Shown in pieces: positions 50,859-60,187 of a stretch of DNA of 64,000 bases. Below the pieces are notes generated by a model. The model saw only the letters and a program-made list of their open reading frames with translations. It ran no database searches and was not told the DNA's origin. The position numbers were made by a program, and so were the translations under genes. The stretch is from Tetradesmus obliquus (Eukaryota; Chlorophyta; Chlorophyceae; Sphaeropleales; Scenedesmaceae), in assembly GCA_030272155.1 (NCBI GenBank), contig CP126196.1, positions 3,286,001-3,350,000 on the forward strand, given 5' to 3'. How positions within the stretch are numbered: the first letter of the stretch is position 1; every line of letters begins with the position of its first letter.

Positions 50859-53309
50859 TTGCTGGCGCGCACCTTCTGCTTCTCCTCCTCGTCTGTTGGC
50901 AGCAGCGGGTTGGCGTGTGGGAAGCGCTCCTCCAGTGCCAGCAGGATGTCCTTGGACTCCCACACCACAGCGCCATCCTCGCTGAAGGACTGCGGCAACG
51001 TAAGCGGAAAAACCTTGTGGGGATTATAAGCCAGAACAGCAACAGAGCAACAAGTGTCCTTGGACTCCCACACCACAGCGCCATCCTCGCTGAAGGACCG
51101 CGGCATAGCAGCGGCAAGCCAAGTACGTAAAGCGCCACAGCTGCGTGCTGTGAGCTGCCTGCTGCTGGTACATGCAACGCAGCTGCTGCGTGCCTTGATG
51201 ATCAGCACTCCACATGTTCTTCATTGCAGGTCTACAAGCTCACCACTGTGGGCACCAGGCTGGTGGGCCAGCTCCCTGTACCCCTGCTGTGTATGTAACA
51301 CTTCTGGCTGCTGTGCATGTCACGCAGCTGCTTCTGTTGCTTATGCTGCAGCCAAGCTTGCCATCAGATGATAAAGCTCACCACTGCGGGCACTGCACCA
51401 CTCTGTGTGTCTGCCGCTGCTGGCTGCCGCATCTGCTGCTGGTACAGGCAATGCAGCTGCGACTTGTCGTGTGAAGGCCCATATGACTCACCACTGCGGG
51501 CACCAGGCTGGTGGGCACACGCGGCTGCTGCCACATGTATGCCGCTGCTGGCTGTTGCTGTAGATGAGGCAGCTGCCATTTCTGCCCTGCTGATCACAAA
51601 TCACATGCTCAATTATGTAAAGGAACCCGCAAGCTCACCAATGCAGGCACCAGGCTGGTGGGCACCAGCTCCTTGTACCACTATTGTGTGCCACTGCTGC
51701 CTGCTTTCATTTCAAATTACTGTCAATTCATATCTAAGCAAAGCTCACCACTGTGGGCACCAGGCTGGTGGGCACCAGCTCCTTGTACCTTATTGTGTGC
51801 CACTGCTGCCTGCTGTCATTTCAAAAAACTGTCATTTTAATTATAAAAGTAAAGCTCACCACTGCGGGCACCAGTCTGGTGGGCACCAGCTCCTTGTACC
51901 ACATTGTGTGCCACTGCTGTCTGCTGTCATTTCAGATAACTGTCATTTCAATCATAAGCAAAGCTTACCACTGCGGGCACCAGGCTGGTGGGCACCAGCT
52001 CCTTGTACCACTCGGGCTTGTTGTACAGCTCGATGAGCACGCAGTCGTACGGCACAGCCTTCTCCTCCAGCGCCAGCCACACCTGATTGACACAGGGCAA
52101 GGCAGCAGGCATGTCAAGACCACCAACTGATTGCAATCAGTGACATGGTAGGACACCGCCTTCTCCTGCGCCAGCCACACCTGATGACAAAAGGAGGAAG
52201 GAACAGACATGCAAAAGCAGGCACCGGCATGTCAATGCAGCTGCATGTCCATTGCAACAGTTGAGGCAGGGCACCGCCTTCTCCTCCAGCGCCAGCCACA
52301 CCTGCAGAGCCCCATGTCACAGCAAACGTATCAGGGACACCCGCATGGTTTGTCACTGCTGCGACGCTGCGGCTAGCTCTCGTTATCTTTCCCCTTGCGA
52401 TGGCTGCACCTGTTAGGTTGCCAGCATGTGCATGTGCTTGTGAGCATGTGCAGCTAGGCTGGTGACACTACACCTAGACTGATGTCATTGCTGCAAGCAT
52501 ACACATGCGGTACTAGCCAGGGCGTTGCCGTGACTGCACGGCTTGCTGCAGCAGGCAAACATCCCTGCTCACCCGCTCGCAGAAGGGGCACCATGCGTTG
52601 GTGTCCCTCACCAGCACCACTGGCTTGTTGCTGCGCTTGAGCGAGTCTGCGGCAATGATATGCAGCAGAGCAACAGCAACAGCAGCGCAGTGCAGCAGCT
52701 TGAGTTGCTGCTGCGTGCGGGCAAGCTGTTGATATGCTGAAGCTGCAGTGCAAGTTTTGCCCGACTATGTTGTGTCACTCATGATTGTCAGCTGATACCA
52801 GTGCTCCCTGGGCGAGACTAGACAGCCACCTGAGAGCACCCTGCTGGTGCTGCTGCTGCTGTTGCCGCGCCTGCACAGACCAGGCTGCTGCTGCCAATGC
52901 TGCTATCGATTAATTGCACTGCTTGCATCGTTCTATGCATCCACTACCGCCAATGGGGGCCTTGCATGCGGATTCCAGCTGCAGAAAACGTGATTCTTGC
53001 TGCCAAACGCCCACCAGGTCGAGTAGGCAGGGTTGATGTGGGTGCCGCAGCTGGCACCTGCCCTGGCCTCAGCTGATAGCCATCGAGAACGCTCTCAGAA
53101 GGCCATGAGATGCGATCGGTGTCTTCTGTGTTGGGCAGAACAACGTCCCAGGTGATTTCCCCGTCCTCGTCAATGGACAGGGACTCAAGCACACCAACGC
53201 GAGGAGCAAGTGGTTTCAAAAGCTTTGGGCGTGCAGATGGTGCTGGCACCACCAATGGCTTGGCGAAACGAGAGCAGATCCTGGTGTTGGCTGCGCGCAT
53301 TGCACTCAT
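45286..53309 (-). CDS. Glutathione S-transferase-fold protein, likely plastid-targeted, with duplicated C-terminal module
   Basis: Eleven minus-strand exons join in frame: 53309-53015, 52646-52573, 52082-51969, 50989-50873, 49869-49717, 48846-48729, 48443-48130, 47763-47691, 47042-46862, 46628-46366 and 45539-45286, giving about 651 residues. The N-terminus (MSAMRAANTRICSRFAKP) is basic and hydroxylated like an organelle transit peptide. The thioredoxin-fold GST_N domain (about residues 100-200) has VVLVRDTNAWCPFCERVW, with a CPFC active-site pair, then LVPAV and VVWESKDILLALEERFP. GST_C (about 201-345) has LEWFEGSALSRHEGPYLLG and FSMLDIMMISSLERIG. After an Ala-rich segment come two related modules: DILAKSG with SVNGHKPRV (about 399-480) and DILQKSG with SINGNKSQV (about 545-651). 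Both are split by a phase 1 intron at the same place. Substrate is unknown; a Cys-type active site suggests thiol transfer or reductase chemistry. Six introns carry copied splice junctions. Confidence 0.88.
45573..45655 (-). repeat. Copy of exon 11 5' end plus acceptor (GST gene)
   Basis: The first 80 or so bases of exon 11 (SINGNKSQVSPAVRNAVTFH) and its acceptor are repeated once in the intron, 114 bp from the real acceptor, separated by a CAG run. Confidence 0.92.
45943..46260 (-). repeat. Three copies of exon 10 3' end plus donor (GST gene)
   Basis: The real exon end is at 46366. Copies with ctcacc at 46244 and 46082 keep GTGAGC on the minus strand; the most distal copy near 45943 reads atgagg and has lost the donor. 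Each is followed by similar intron sequence (caccaatgca on the plus strand). Confidence 0.82.
47163..47483 (-). repeat. Three copies of exon 9 5' end plus acceptor (GST gene)
   Basis: Segments coding for ATTLSVNGHKPRVAL with their acceptor recur at about 47163-47217, 47288-47341 and 47424-47483. The real exon starts at 47042. Linkers are CAG runs of different length. Confidence 0.93.
48930..49141 (-). repeat. Two copies of exon 6 5' end plus acceptor (GST gene)
   Basis: Segments coding for LEWFEGSALSRHEGPYLL recur at about 48930-48988 and 49086-49139; the real exon starts at 48846. Both copies keep the AG of the acceptor. The first copy has a changed frame (ccctaaaac). Confidence 0.92.
49454..49615 (-). 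repeat. Two copies of exon 5 3' end plus donor (GST gene)
   Basis: The segment MAELEAAFVK plus GT donor, really ending at 49717, recurs near 49557 and 49456, with shared flanking ggctggcaatacag. All three keep the donor. Confidence 0.9.
49970..50522 (-). repeat. Five copies of exon 5 5' end plus acceptor (GST gene)
   Basis: The start of exon 5 (ALEFLVELEACG; real start 49869) recurs with exon-start equivalents near 50010, 50128, 50258, 50374 and 50519. Lengths differ: the copies near 50258 and 50519 reach through GIDKTGYAFMTG, the one near 50128 is short and drifted. All five keep the AG acceptor. Confidence 0.9.
51054..51112 (-). repeat. Copy of exon 4 5' end with a destroyed acceptor (GST gene)
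   Basis: The segment SFSEDGAVVWESKD recurs about 121 bp upstream of the real exon start at 50989. Here the acceptor reads ccgcgg instead of ccgcag, one of the two copies found with a lost splice dinucleotide. Confidence 0.88.
51228..51898 (-). repeat. Six copies of exon 3 3' end plus donor (GST gene)
   Basis: The end of exon 3 (KELVPTSLVPAV plus donor; real end 51969) recurs with donors near 51232, 51378, 51487, 51636, 51745 and 51854. The last three intervals are 109, 109 and 111 bp. The copies use gtgagc or gtgagt while the true exon uses gtaagc. The copy near 51378 is shortened. Confidence 0.92.
52140..52304 (-). repeat. Two copies of exon 3 5' end plus acceptor (GST gene)
   Basis: The start of exon 3 (VWLALEEKAVP; real start 52082) recurs with starts at 52180 and 52301. 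Both keep AG. The copy at 52180 carries a small deletion in the coding part. Confidence 0.88.
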
Positions 53310-54348
53310 CGCGTCCGCAAAGTGCTGTGCAGCAACGGGGAAGTCGGTTCTGACACGGAGAACGCCAGCTAGTAAAGGGCATGTAGAGGTCGTCGCGACC
53401 CTTCTTGTTCAGTTTAGGGTTTCATGGGAAACAGGGGATGCTTTGGTCAGATCGTAACCTTATACAAACATAAAGCAAATCAGCTGGTGGACAATGCGAT
53501 TGCTGCAGCCAGTCCAAGGCAGCCAGCAATAGACAACTCAAAGTGCCAGGTGTACCTGCCTCGAGGGGTTTGACCCGCACGCCTGAGATAAGAGCTAGCA
53601 CGGTAACCTGCTTAAGAGCTTGTATAGAGCTTCAATGATGATCAGTAGCTCTGTTGTTGCCACTGCAGCATCCAACATGCCAGTGACTGACGTACCATCA
53701 TGTCATGACTGCTAGCACCCACCATCCATCACATGCCAGCGGCGCACTGGACCGTGGTATACACCGACAAGAAACAAGGGACCAGCAGTTGACACCACAC
53801 ACAACAACAACCAAAGGTTTGAAAAACACTCCTCATGCACGGGTCACTGCATCACAGAGCAACGCTCGCATGCATACTTCAACTGCTCAGGTCATGAAGC
53901 CGCTACGCATGCTTGCATACAGCACATGGATCACGAAACGTGCAGCAAACAGGACACCCGCTCAATACATCATTCAGAATATGCCACGGCGGACATTGTC
54001 ACGAATTATACGCTAGTGACCGTCACCAGCTGCGCTGCAGCACATTGTTTTGAGACAGCCGCACTGCCCTCCCTGCCAATGCAAACATAATACACAAGCA
54101 CTGCCTGGACAGCAGTAGCAACAGCCAGATCACACAACACCAGCTTCATCCCACCGCTGCCACTTTCACAAACAGCATCGCTGGCGCATCGTCAGCACCT
54201 TCTGCTAGCTGTCTGCCGCAGCTGCTGCCGCTGCATCGCCAGCTCCACCAAACACCCGATGCGCCTCGGCCAGGAATCACAAAACACCAGCTTCATTGCG
54301 CTGCTGCCGCACAATATGCGGCATCGCTGGCGCCGTCAGCACCTTCTG
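53310..54348. other. Intergenic region with a copied 3' end of the kinase gene
   Basis: Promoter side of the GST gene and 3' flank of the choline kinase gene. About 54134-54285 repeats the stop-codon end and 3' flank of the kinase gene (real copy 54287-54425), 144 bp apart, including the tctgctagctgtctgccgca block around the stop. The rest shows no gene. Confidence 0.7.
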
Positions 54349-55427
54349 CTAGCTGTCTGCCGCAGCCGCTGCTGCTGCTGCGCCAGCCCCACCAAACACC
54401 CGACGCGCCTCAGCCAGGAACTCTTCCTTCCTGCGCCTGAACTCCCCAAGCCTCACCCTGCTGAACTGCATGTAGTCAAAGTCAATGGGGCTGTTGCAGG
54501 CTTGAATAATCGCCCACACACCCCAGTAGATGTGGGCCGCCAGTGCCCACACATTGGCCTCCGCTGAAAGCCTATCCAGGACTTCTGGAACGACCGGCGG
54601 CGGCTCCGTTGCTGCTGCTGCTGCTGCTGCCGGGTCAAGGGTTGTGCCCGCTGCTGCTGCTGTTGCTGCTGCTACCTCCTGCTGCTCCTGCGCCAGGTAG
54701 TGCCTGAAGAAGAGCTCTTGCTGCTGCTTGCTGGGGTACCTGCGGGTTTTCAAGTGATATTGGCACGAAGGTGCAGCCTCATCTGATGTGCTTGATGCTG
54801 CAGAGTGACCAAGACGGGTGTGGGCTGCGTGCAAGGTGGCATGCAAGTAGAGCAAACCATGCATGCATGGCGAATGCAACATGGTAGTGTGGCAGCCTGG
54901 GGCACTGGAGTGGTTGAACTACAAGTTTGCATGCTGCTGTGAGTAAGTCGTCCCTTGCTACCTCATTCACGGCGACAAGGACGTACGAAACCATATTTTG
55001 TTCTTTAAAACCGTACATAATTGCAGCTGGCTGATGCAACTGCTGCTCACCGAGTGTAGTCTCCCTCAAAGCCTGCATACTCCGTGAAATGGTTACCCAC
55101 ATCAAAGCCCCTGCATGGCGCAACGCAGCAAGCTCCCTCAACTGAACATTGAGCTCTCATGCTATACATTGATCGGCACAGCAGCGCAGTACAACCCAAG
55201 GGTCACACTGCAAAGACAGCATGCAGCGAGTGTCTGCATCAGCAGCAAGTCAAGACTTGCAGTGTCTAGAGCAGCAGCAGCAGCAGGGCTCATCACCCAC
55301 CTGAAGGTGTAGCCGCCATACTCATAGTCGATGAAGATGAGGGGGCCATCCAGGTCTGGCACTGAGGGGTCAAAGCCCGGCTGTTGCAGGATGAGGATGT
55401 TGCCGGACAGCAGGTCGCCTGCACGAG

Positions 55428-55480
<53 letters not shown>

Positions 55481-57413
55481 ATAATCACAATGTGATAGCA
55501 GTCACCACAACGGACATGAAACAGCTCTGTGCACATAGTATGGACTCTTGGGATCGACGACAGGTCGTCTGCATTGATGGTACGACAGCCGCAGCGCAAG
55601 CATATGCAGCAGGCATGTTTAATGCTCTCAGCAGCCAAGACACACACAGCACCCATTGCCACAAGAAGCCAACACGATGACAGACCCCGCACCGCATGCC
55701 AGTGTGCAGCTACTGCTTGGCAGGTTTGTATGTGGTGCAGCAGTTGGCATATGCGTACATTGAAAGCGTCAAAACACAACATTAAACAAGGCTTTGTAAC
55801 ACTCACAGTGTCCAAAGACCACTGGGCTCTGTGTGAGTGCACACACCGCCTGCATCTCCCGTACTTCTGCCTCCAGTGCTGCAAAGTCTATCTGCTCGTA
55901 CGCGGCCTGCAGCGCAGCACAACACGCCACACACAGGACACACATTGGCCATTGTACATCTGTGGGTGCTTATGCCAACCAGCATGGTGATGGCGTGGTC
56001 ATCCTCATCATGAGCACTTGCAGCAAGCTTTGCGTTTGTCTGGACATGTCAACTGCACAAAGCTGCCTGTTTTGGCAACAGCAGACATTTGCAGCAGTCA
56101 ACCCTGTAGCGCCAGTGCCAGTACAACCCCAGCCGTTACATACTATTTAACGTCTTTAAAGTACAGCTGCAAGCATAAGCAGCCGTCAATTTTCCCACAG
56201 CAACAACTGCATATCTCACCTGCTTCACTGGGTCTGAGAACTGCAGCTGCTGTGCCTTGTCCATCCACTCATCGATCACGCCCCAGGGCGCATGCGGCTG
56301 CCTAGGCAGGTCAACCTGTATGCCATGGAAGCGCCGCAGCTGCCGAGCAATGCGAGGCACCATGCGGGCGCTGCACATGTCCTGCGGGGTGATGCTGCAG
56401 CAGTTGAGCCACTGCTCTATGCGCCCGTTGGCAAACAGCGCAAGGACCTGCGTGTGGGTGGTTGGGTAGAGGTGGACGACAAGCAAGGGTGGGTGGACGG
56501 GATGGTTTGTGGCGAGCTCAGAACGTGTGAGGCTGCCGCCTGGTGCGGTGTTACCATGCACAGGATATGGTGAGATTGTCATAAAGCGTGCGTGTGGGAG
56601 AGCCGGCACACATGCCAGCATATGCTTTCACTGTGCGGTACAACACGTATCTTAGCATCATCTGCTGCTCACATCTTGCTGTTGTGTGTACTTTGTGCCA
56701 ATACTCCATATGCATGTCACTTGGTCGTATGGCCGCAGCAGGTCCTGCAGCTGCTTACTCTGGAGTACCAGGTATCCATGCACAAGTGCGCAGACGCCTG
56801 ACAGCTTGCCAACTGCACGTTCTGCTTGCACGTCAAGTGCAGCATGCATGCACACAATTATGCATGCAGCCTGATGCAGTGTTGCATTTTTGTGCCATGT
56901 GCTACAGCTGCCAGCACTGAAGCACTGCAACCAAGCCTAGCACACGTCACCCTGCTTCTGCCTCTCCCCCATGTCATACCTGAGGCCCAAAGCCTTGTTC
57001 TCCCAGTGCCACTACTATCACCCTCTCTGCACTCCTGTCAATGATCTGCTCTGTCTTCTCTCCAAACACTTTGAACATGACAGGCGCCAGGCCTAGTTCT
57101 GGCCTGGGTGCCAGCTTGGCGTTCACATTCGTGATGCCAGCGCTCACAGTGCTAAACTGCGAGGGGAAATAATACGTGTTATGTGTTGCTGAGTGCTCTG
57201 CTGCTGACTTGGGCACTGCCTTTGCAGCAAGGGACTTGCCTCAACATCAGCAGCAGTTACATGCTCCCAGCCTGCCAGCGCCTTCTGGCAAACAGCAAGC
57301 ATTTGCTTGTGTGCGGTGCTATTGCCGCTTTTCAGCGTTACTGCTTCATCGTCCAGCACCACCAGCTGCTGTGGGGCTGCTACAGCTGGGGCAGGGGGCG
57401 CCACAACGGCCAT
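54349..57413 (-). CDS. Choline/ethanolamine kinase
   Basis: Seven minus-strand exons join in frame: 57413-57240, 57156-56980, 56447-56220, 55906-55807, 55418-55301, 55110-55051 and 54739-54349, giving 415 residues. The enzyme phosphorylates choline or ethanolamine with ATP, the first step of the Kennedy pathway to phosphatidylcholine or phosphatidylethanolamine, and is normally cytosolic. Visible landmarks are SAGITN near the N-terminus, FKVFGEKTEQIIDRSAE, GFGPQVLALFANGRIEQWL across an exon join, the Brenner motif FGHCDLLSGNIL at about residues 223-234 and the kinase motif IFIDYEYGGYTFRGFDVGNHF. The catalytic Asp and the metal-binding Asp are both present. The C-terminus has an Ala/Gln-rich insertion before NVWALAAHIYWGVWAIIQA. 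Intron 1 appears to be a GC-AG intron (GAG|gcaagt at 57239). Preference for choline or ethanolamine cannot be told from the sequence by eye. Confidence 0.93.
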
Positions 57414-57930
57414 ACTGGTTGGCCTGTACCGATGGCGATTTACGGTTCAAGCACGTTCTGTGTGTGATCGGAGAGCAGTCGCACGATCTAAACACGAGTT
57501 TTTAGACGTGTTGCCCTGTTCACTGTCTCAATGCTGCGTGTTTCAGACGTGCAGCACAAAGCAACCAGCAATGCTTCCGTGATTAGGTGTTCGTAGTAGT
57601 GACATTACAAACGTTCAAGGGCAGCAAATCAGCCATCAACAGCAACACAGCGGAGCTGTTCTGGCCTGAGTCACTACTAGGGTTCAGTCATGCCAGCTGG
57701 TGACCAATGCTGCTGCTGCTGCTGCTGCCGCTGTTGGTGGTGCTGCTGTCCCTGCTGCTGGTGCTCAATTAGCACAGCTTCCTCAGCCCTTCGACACAAC
57801 AGATGCCTGAAAGGAGGGCCAAGCATGGTTGATGATCCTGCGGCTGGCTATCCCTGCAAGCACTGCTGATGGCATCCAGTCTTCCTGCTGGCGCCGTCCT
57901 CTTCACAACAGCTGCTAGCAATGCTGCTGA
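57414..57930. other. Intergenic region between kinase and RPB6
   Basis: Both flanking genes are on the minus strand. TTACA near 57605 (TGTAA on the minus strand) is a candidate poly(A) signal for RPB6. A short CTG run sits at about 57710. No gene seen. Confidence 0.45.
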
Positions 57931-59381
57931 TCAGGCATCTGTGATGATCAGCTCCTTCAGCGCCCAGTCCTCGTAGCTGCACAATCAAGCAAGGTGCAGT
58001 GCGAACATGTCATTTGTCAGGTAGTGTCCGGCAGGGTGTCGCTGAAGGTGCAGAGGATGCTGCGTGCTTTAAACAATACAACACAACTGTTTGTGCTGCC
58101 ACCACAAGCACACACTAGACACAAAAGCAGGTTCAAGCCTTTACAGCAGGCTCACCTGCCATCTGGAAGGTACCGCCTAATTGTGAACGGAATCTTCTTT
58201 TCTCGCAGCTCCTTCATTGCAATCTGCACACAGCAGTGCAGCACAGGCCGTCCAGCATTAGGAACATGATTGAGTATTGAGTTTCACATTTTGCTGCGCG
58301 AGCTGTGCATTCTGATGTTCCCTGTAAAGCCAGAATCACGCATATCAGATGCAGAAGCTGGCTTCTGCAATGCTTTTGTGCAGCTGACTTGCAGTACGCT
58401 GCAGATGTGGAGTGCACACGGCACCAGCACGGCACCCGCTATGTGCAGAGCAGCAGTGGTCTGGTTGTTCACAATGCCCAGACAGCTGCTGCAGGCTTTG
58501 CTGTAATCAGCAGTGCAGCTCACCTCTAGGGGGTCTGTCTCATCACCAGTGTCAACCATGACAGGTGCGTTCATGCTGCAGGCAGGTGACAACAGGCAGA
58601 GCAGTAGTCAGCCAGCTGCTGCCTGTCGTTACTACCTGCTGCTGCTGTAGCTGCAGCAGCTGCTGCTGCTGCTGCAACAGATACGACAGCCTTAGGCAAG
58701 GCAACTCCCAGCTGCAAGCAGTGGCATTCATGTACAAGACAGTCATCAGCCTACATTAAACAACTGCGCGACGGCTGCCGCTGCAGCTGCTGACGGCCGC
58801 TACAGCAGCACAGCAGCGCACCTGATCTGCAGTGCGCGCGTGCCGAGCACGCGTGCGCGCTCATACTTTGTGAGGTAGCGCGTGGTGATGCGCTCTGCCA
58901 CGGTGCGTGCACGGCCCTCCATTGAGCCACCACCCTCTCCATCTATGAGGATATCTGCATGCTCCTCCCCTTCACCCTGCTGCCCCTCCTCGCCACCCTC
59001 GCCAGGCTGCAGCGCAAGTGCAGTGAGAGTGACAAGGGGATGGCAACAGCATGGTAAGTGGCACGCACGAATAGGAGCACCGCACAATCAGATGTGCTGT
59101 GGGCAGTGTGCGAGATGACCAGCACAGTATTCAAGCATGCTAGTGCAGAGTGCGAAAATCCATGCCACATGGCAGCGTCCAATCCCCATCCACTGCTCTA
59201 CAAGACATGATAGGCACATATGTTCCTGTCGTTTCAGGCTCTTCACTGCTGTTGATGCGTGGAACAGCTGCAGCTATGGTGGCCAAATAGTTGCTGGGGC
59301 TGTGCGGCCGAGCCTGCGTACCTCTGCAAAGGGGTCCTCTACGTCTCCAAGCTCATCCCCTCCCATGTCCACATCCTCCAT
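57931..59381 (-). CDS. RPB6: RNA polymerase I/II/III common subunit RPB6
   Basis: Five minus-strand exons join in frame: 59381-59322, 59006-58822, 58575-58524, 58223-58156 and 57976-57931, giving 136 residues, the usual size for this subunit. The first half is acidic ([18 protein letters not shown] and a Glu/Gly-rich run), as in other eukaryotic RPB6. The conserved half reads [58 protein letters not shown] and [13 protein letters not shown] across four exon joins. RPB6 is shared by the three nuclear polymerases, binds at the base of the clamp and helps assembly. The gene is divergent from the kinesin gene with 806 bp between starts. No anomalies and no copied splice junctions were seen here. 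Confidence 0.96.
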
Positions 59382-60187
59382 CCTGCAGCAATGTTACCGT
59401 AGGTTGGTGTATGCTCTGTTAATTACGCGCAATTATCAAGTGCAGCTGCGTGTGAATATGGCAGCAGAGAGTGCTGCAGGCATTGCTGCATGCCCAGCTG
59501 CATCAACATTGATGGGAGAACTGCGTACCCGCCACCCTCATCGTAATCTGCCATGGCTGCTGTTTTCTGCTGGCTTTATAGTATACGAAGCTTCCAGTAG
59601 TCCAGTGCCACCAGAGCAGCTGTCGCCTGCTGCTGCTGCTGTCAGTGGGATGAAGAAGTGACTGGGTCGCAGACAGAGACGCCTTATCAAGGATGACGAA
59701 GTTGAAAACAAACGTCGAGTATGAATTGATAGGTGCAGCGGGCACCAACACAGGCTCCTGATAAAAGAAAAAGGCTCACGACTACAGTGTTAGAAGCTTG
59801 CGGAGACTGTTTATAGAGGAGTTGATAATATTGCTAAACCTTCAACGCCCCGCCGTTTGCGCTGTGTCTCTGCACGCTGATAACAGTTACGACTTCATGT
59901 TTAACAACTTTTGTCTTGGGCGACAGCTGTCGAGCTGCCGTGAACGCCAGGTTGCCGAAAGTTTTGTGGGTGGTTTTTCAGTGTATCTGGTGTGTTTTGA
60001 TGGTGCTCTAGGCGTGGAGCAGCGCCATGCACAACGGCCACAACTCAAGAACCAACAACATGGTGCTCTTCGGACAATGCACCTGCAGTACACACGTAGT
60101 ATAGTATAACCATAGTTTTTATTAAGGGCGCTGCGTCAGTAGGCTGTGCTGGAGGCTGCAGCCATTCGCGGACTGTGAGCAGCAGCA
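59382..60187. promoter_or_regulatory. Divergent promoter region of RPB6 and the kinesin gene
   Basis: The start codons of RPB6 (-) and the kinesin (+) face away from each other across 806 bp, so both promoters should lie here. Tttata elements occur near 59575 and 59811. No transcription start can be fixed by eye. Confidence 0.4.

Noticed and set aside
56658..56930. Extra exon of the choline kinase
   Set aside because: Exons 56980 and 56447 join directly to give the conserved GFGPQVLALFANGRIEQ, so this region is intron.
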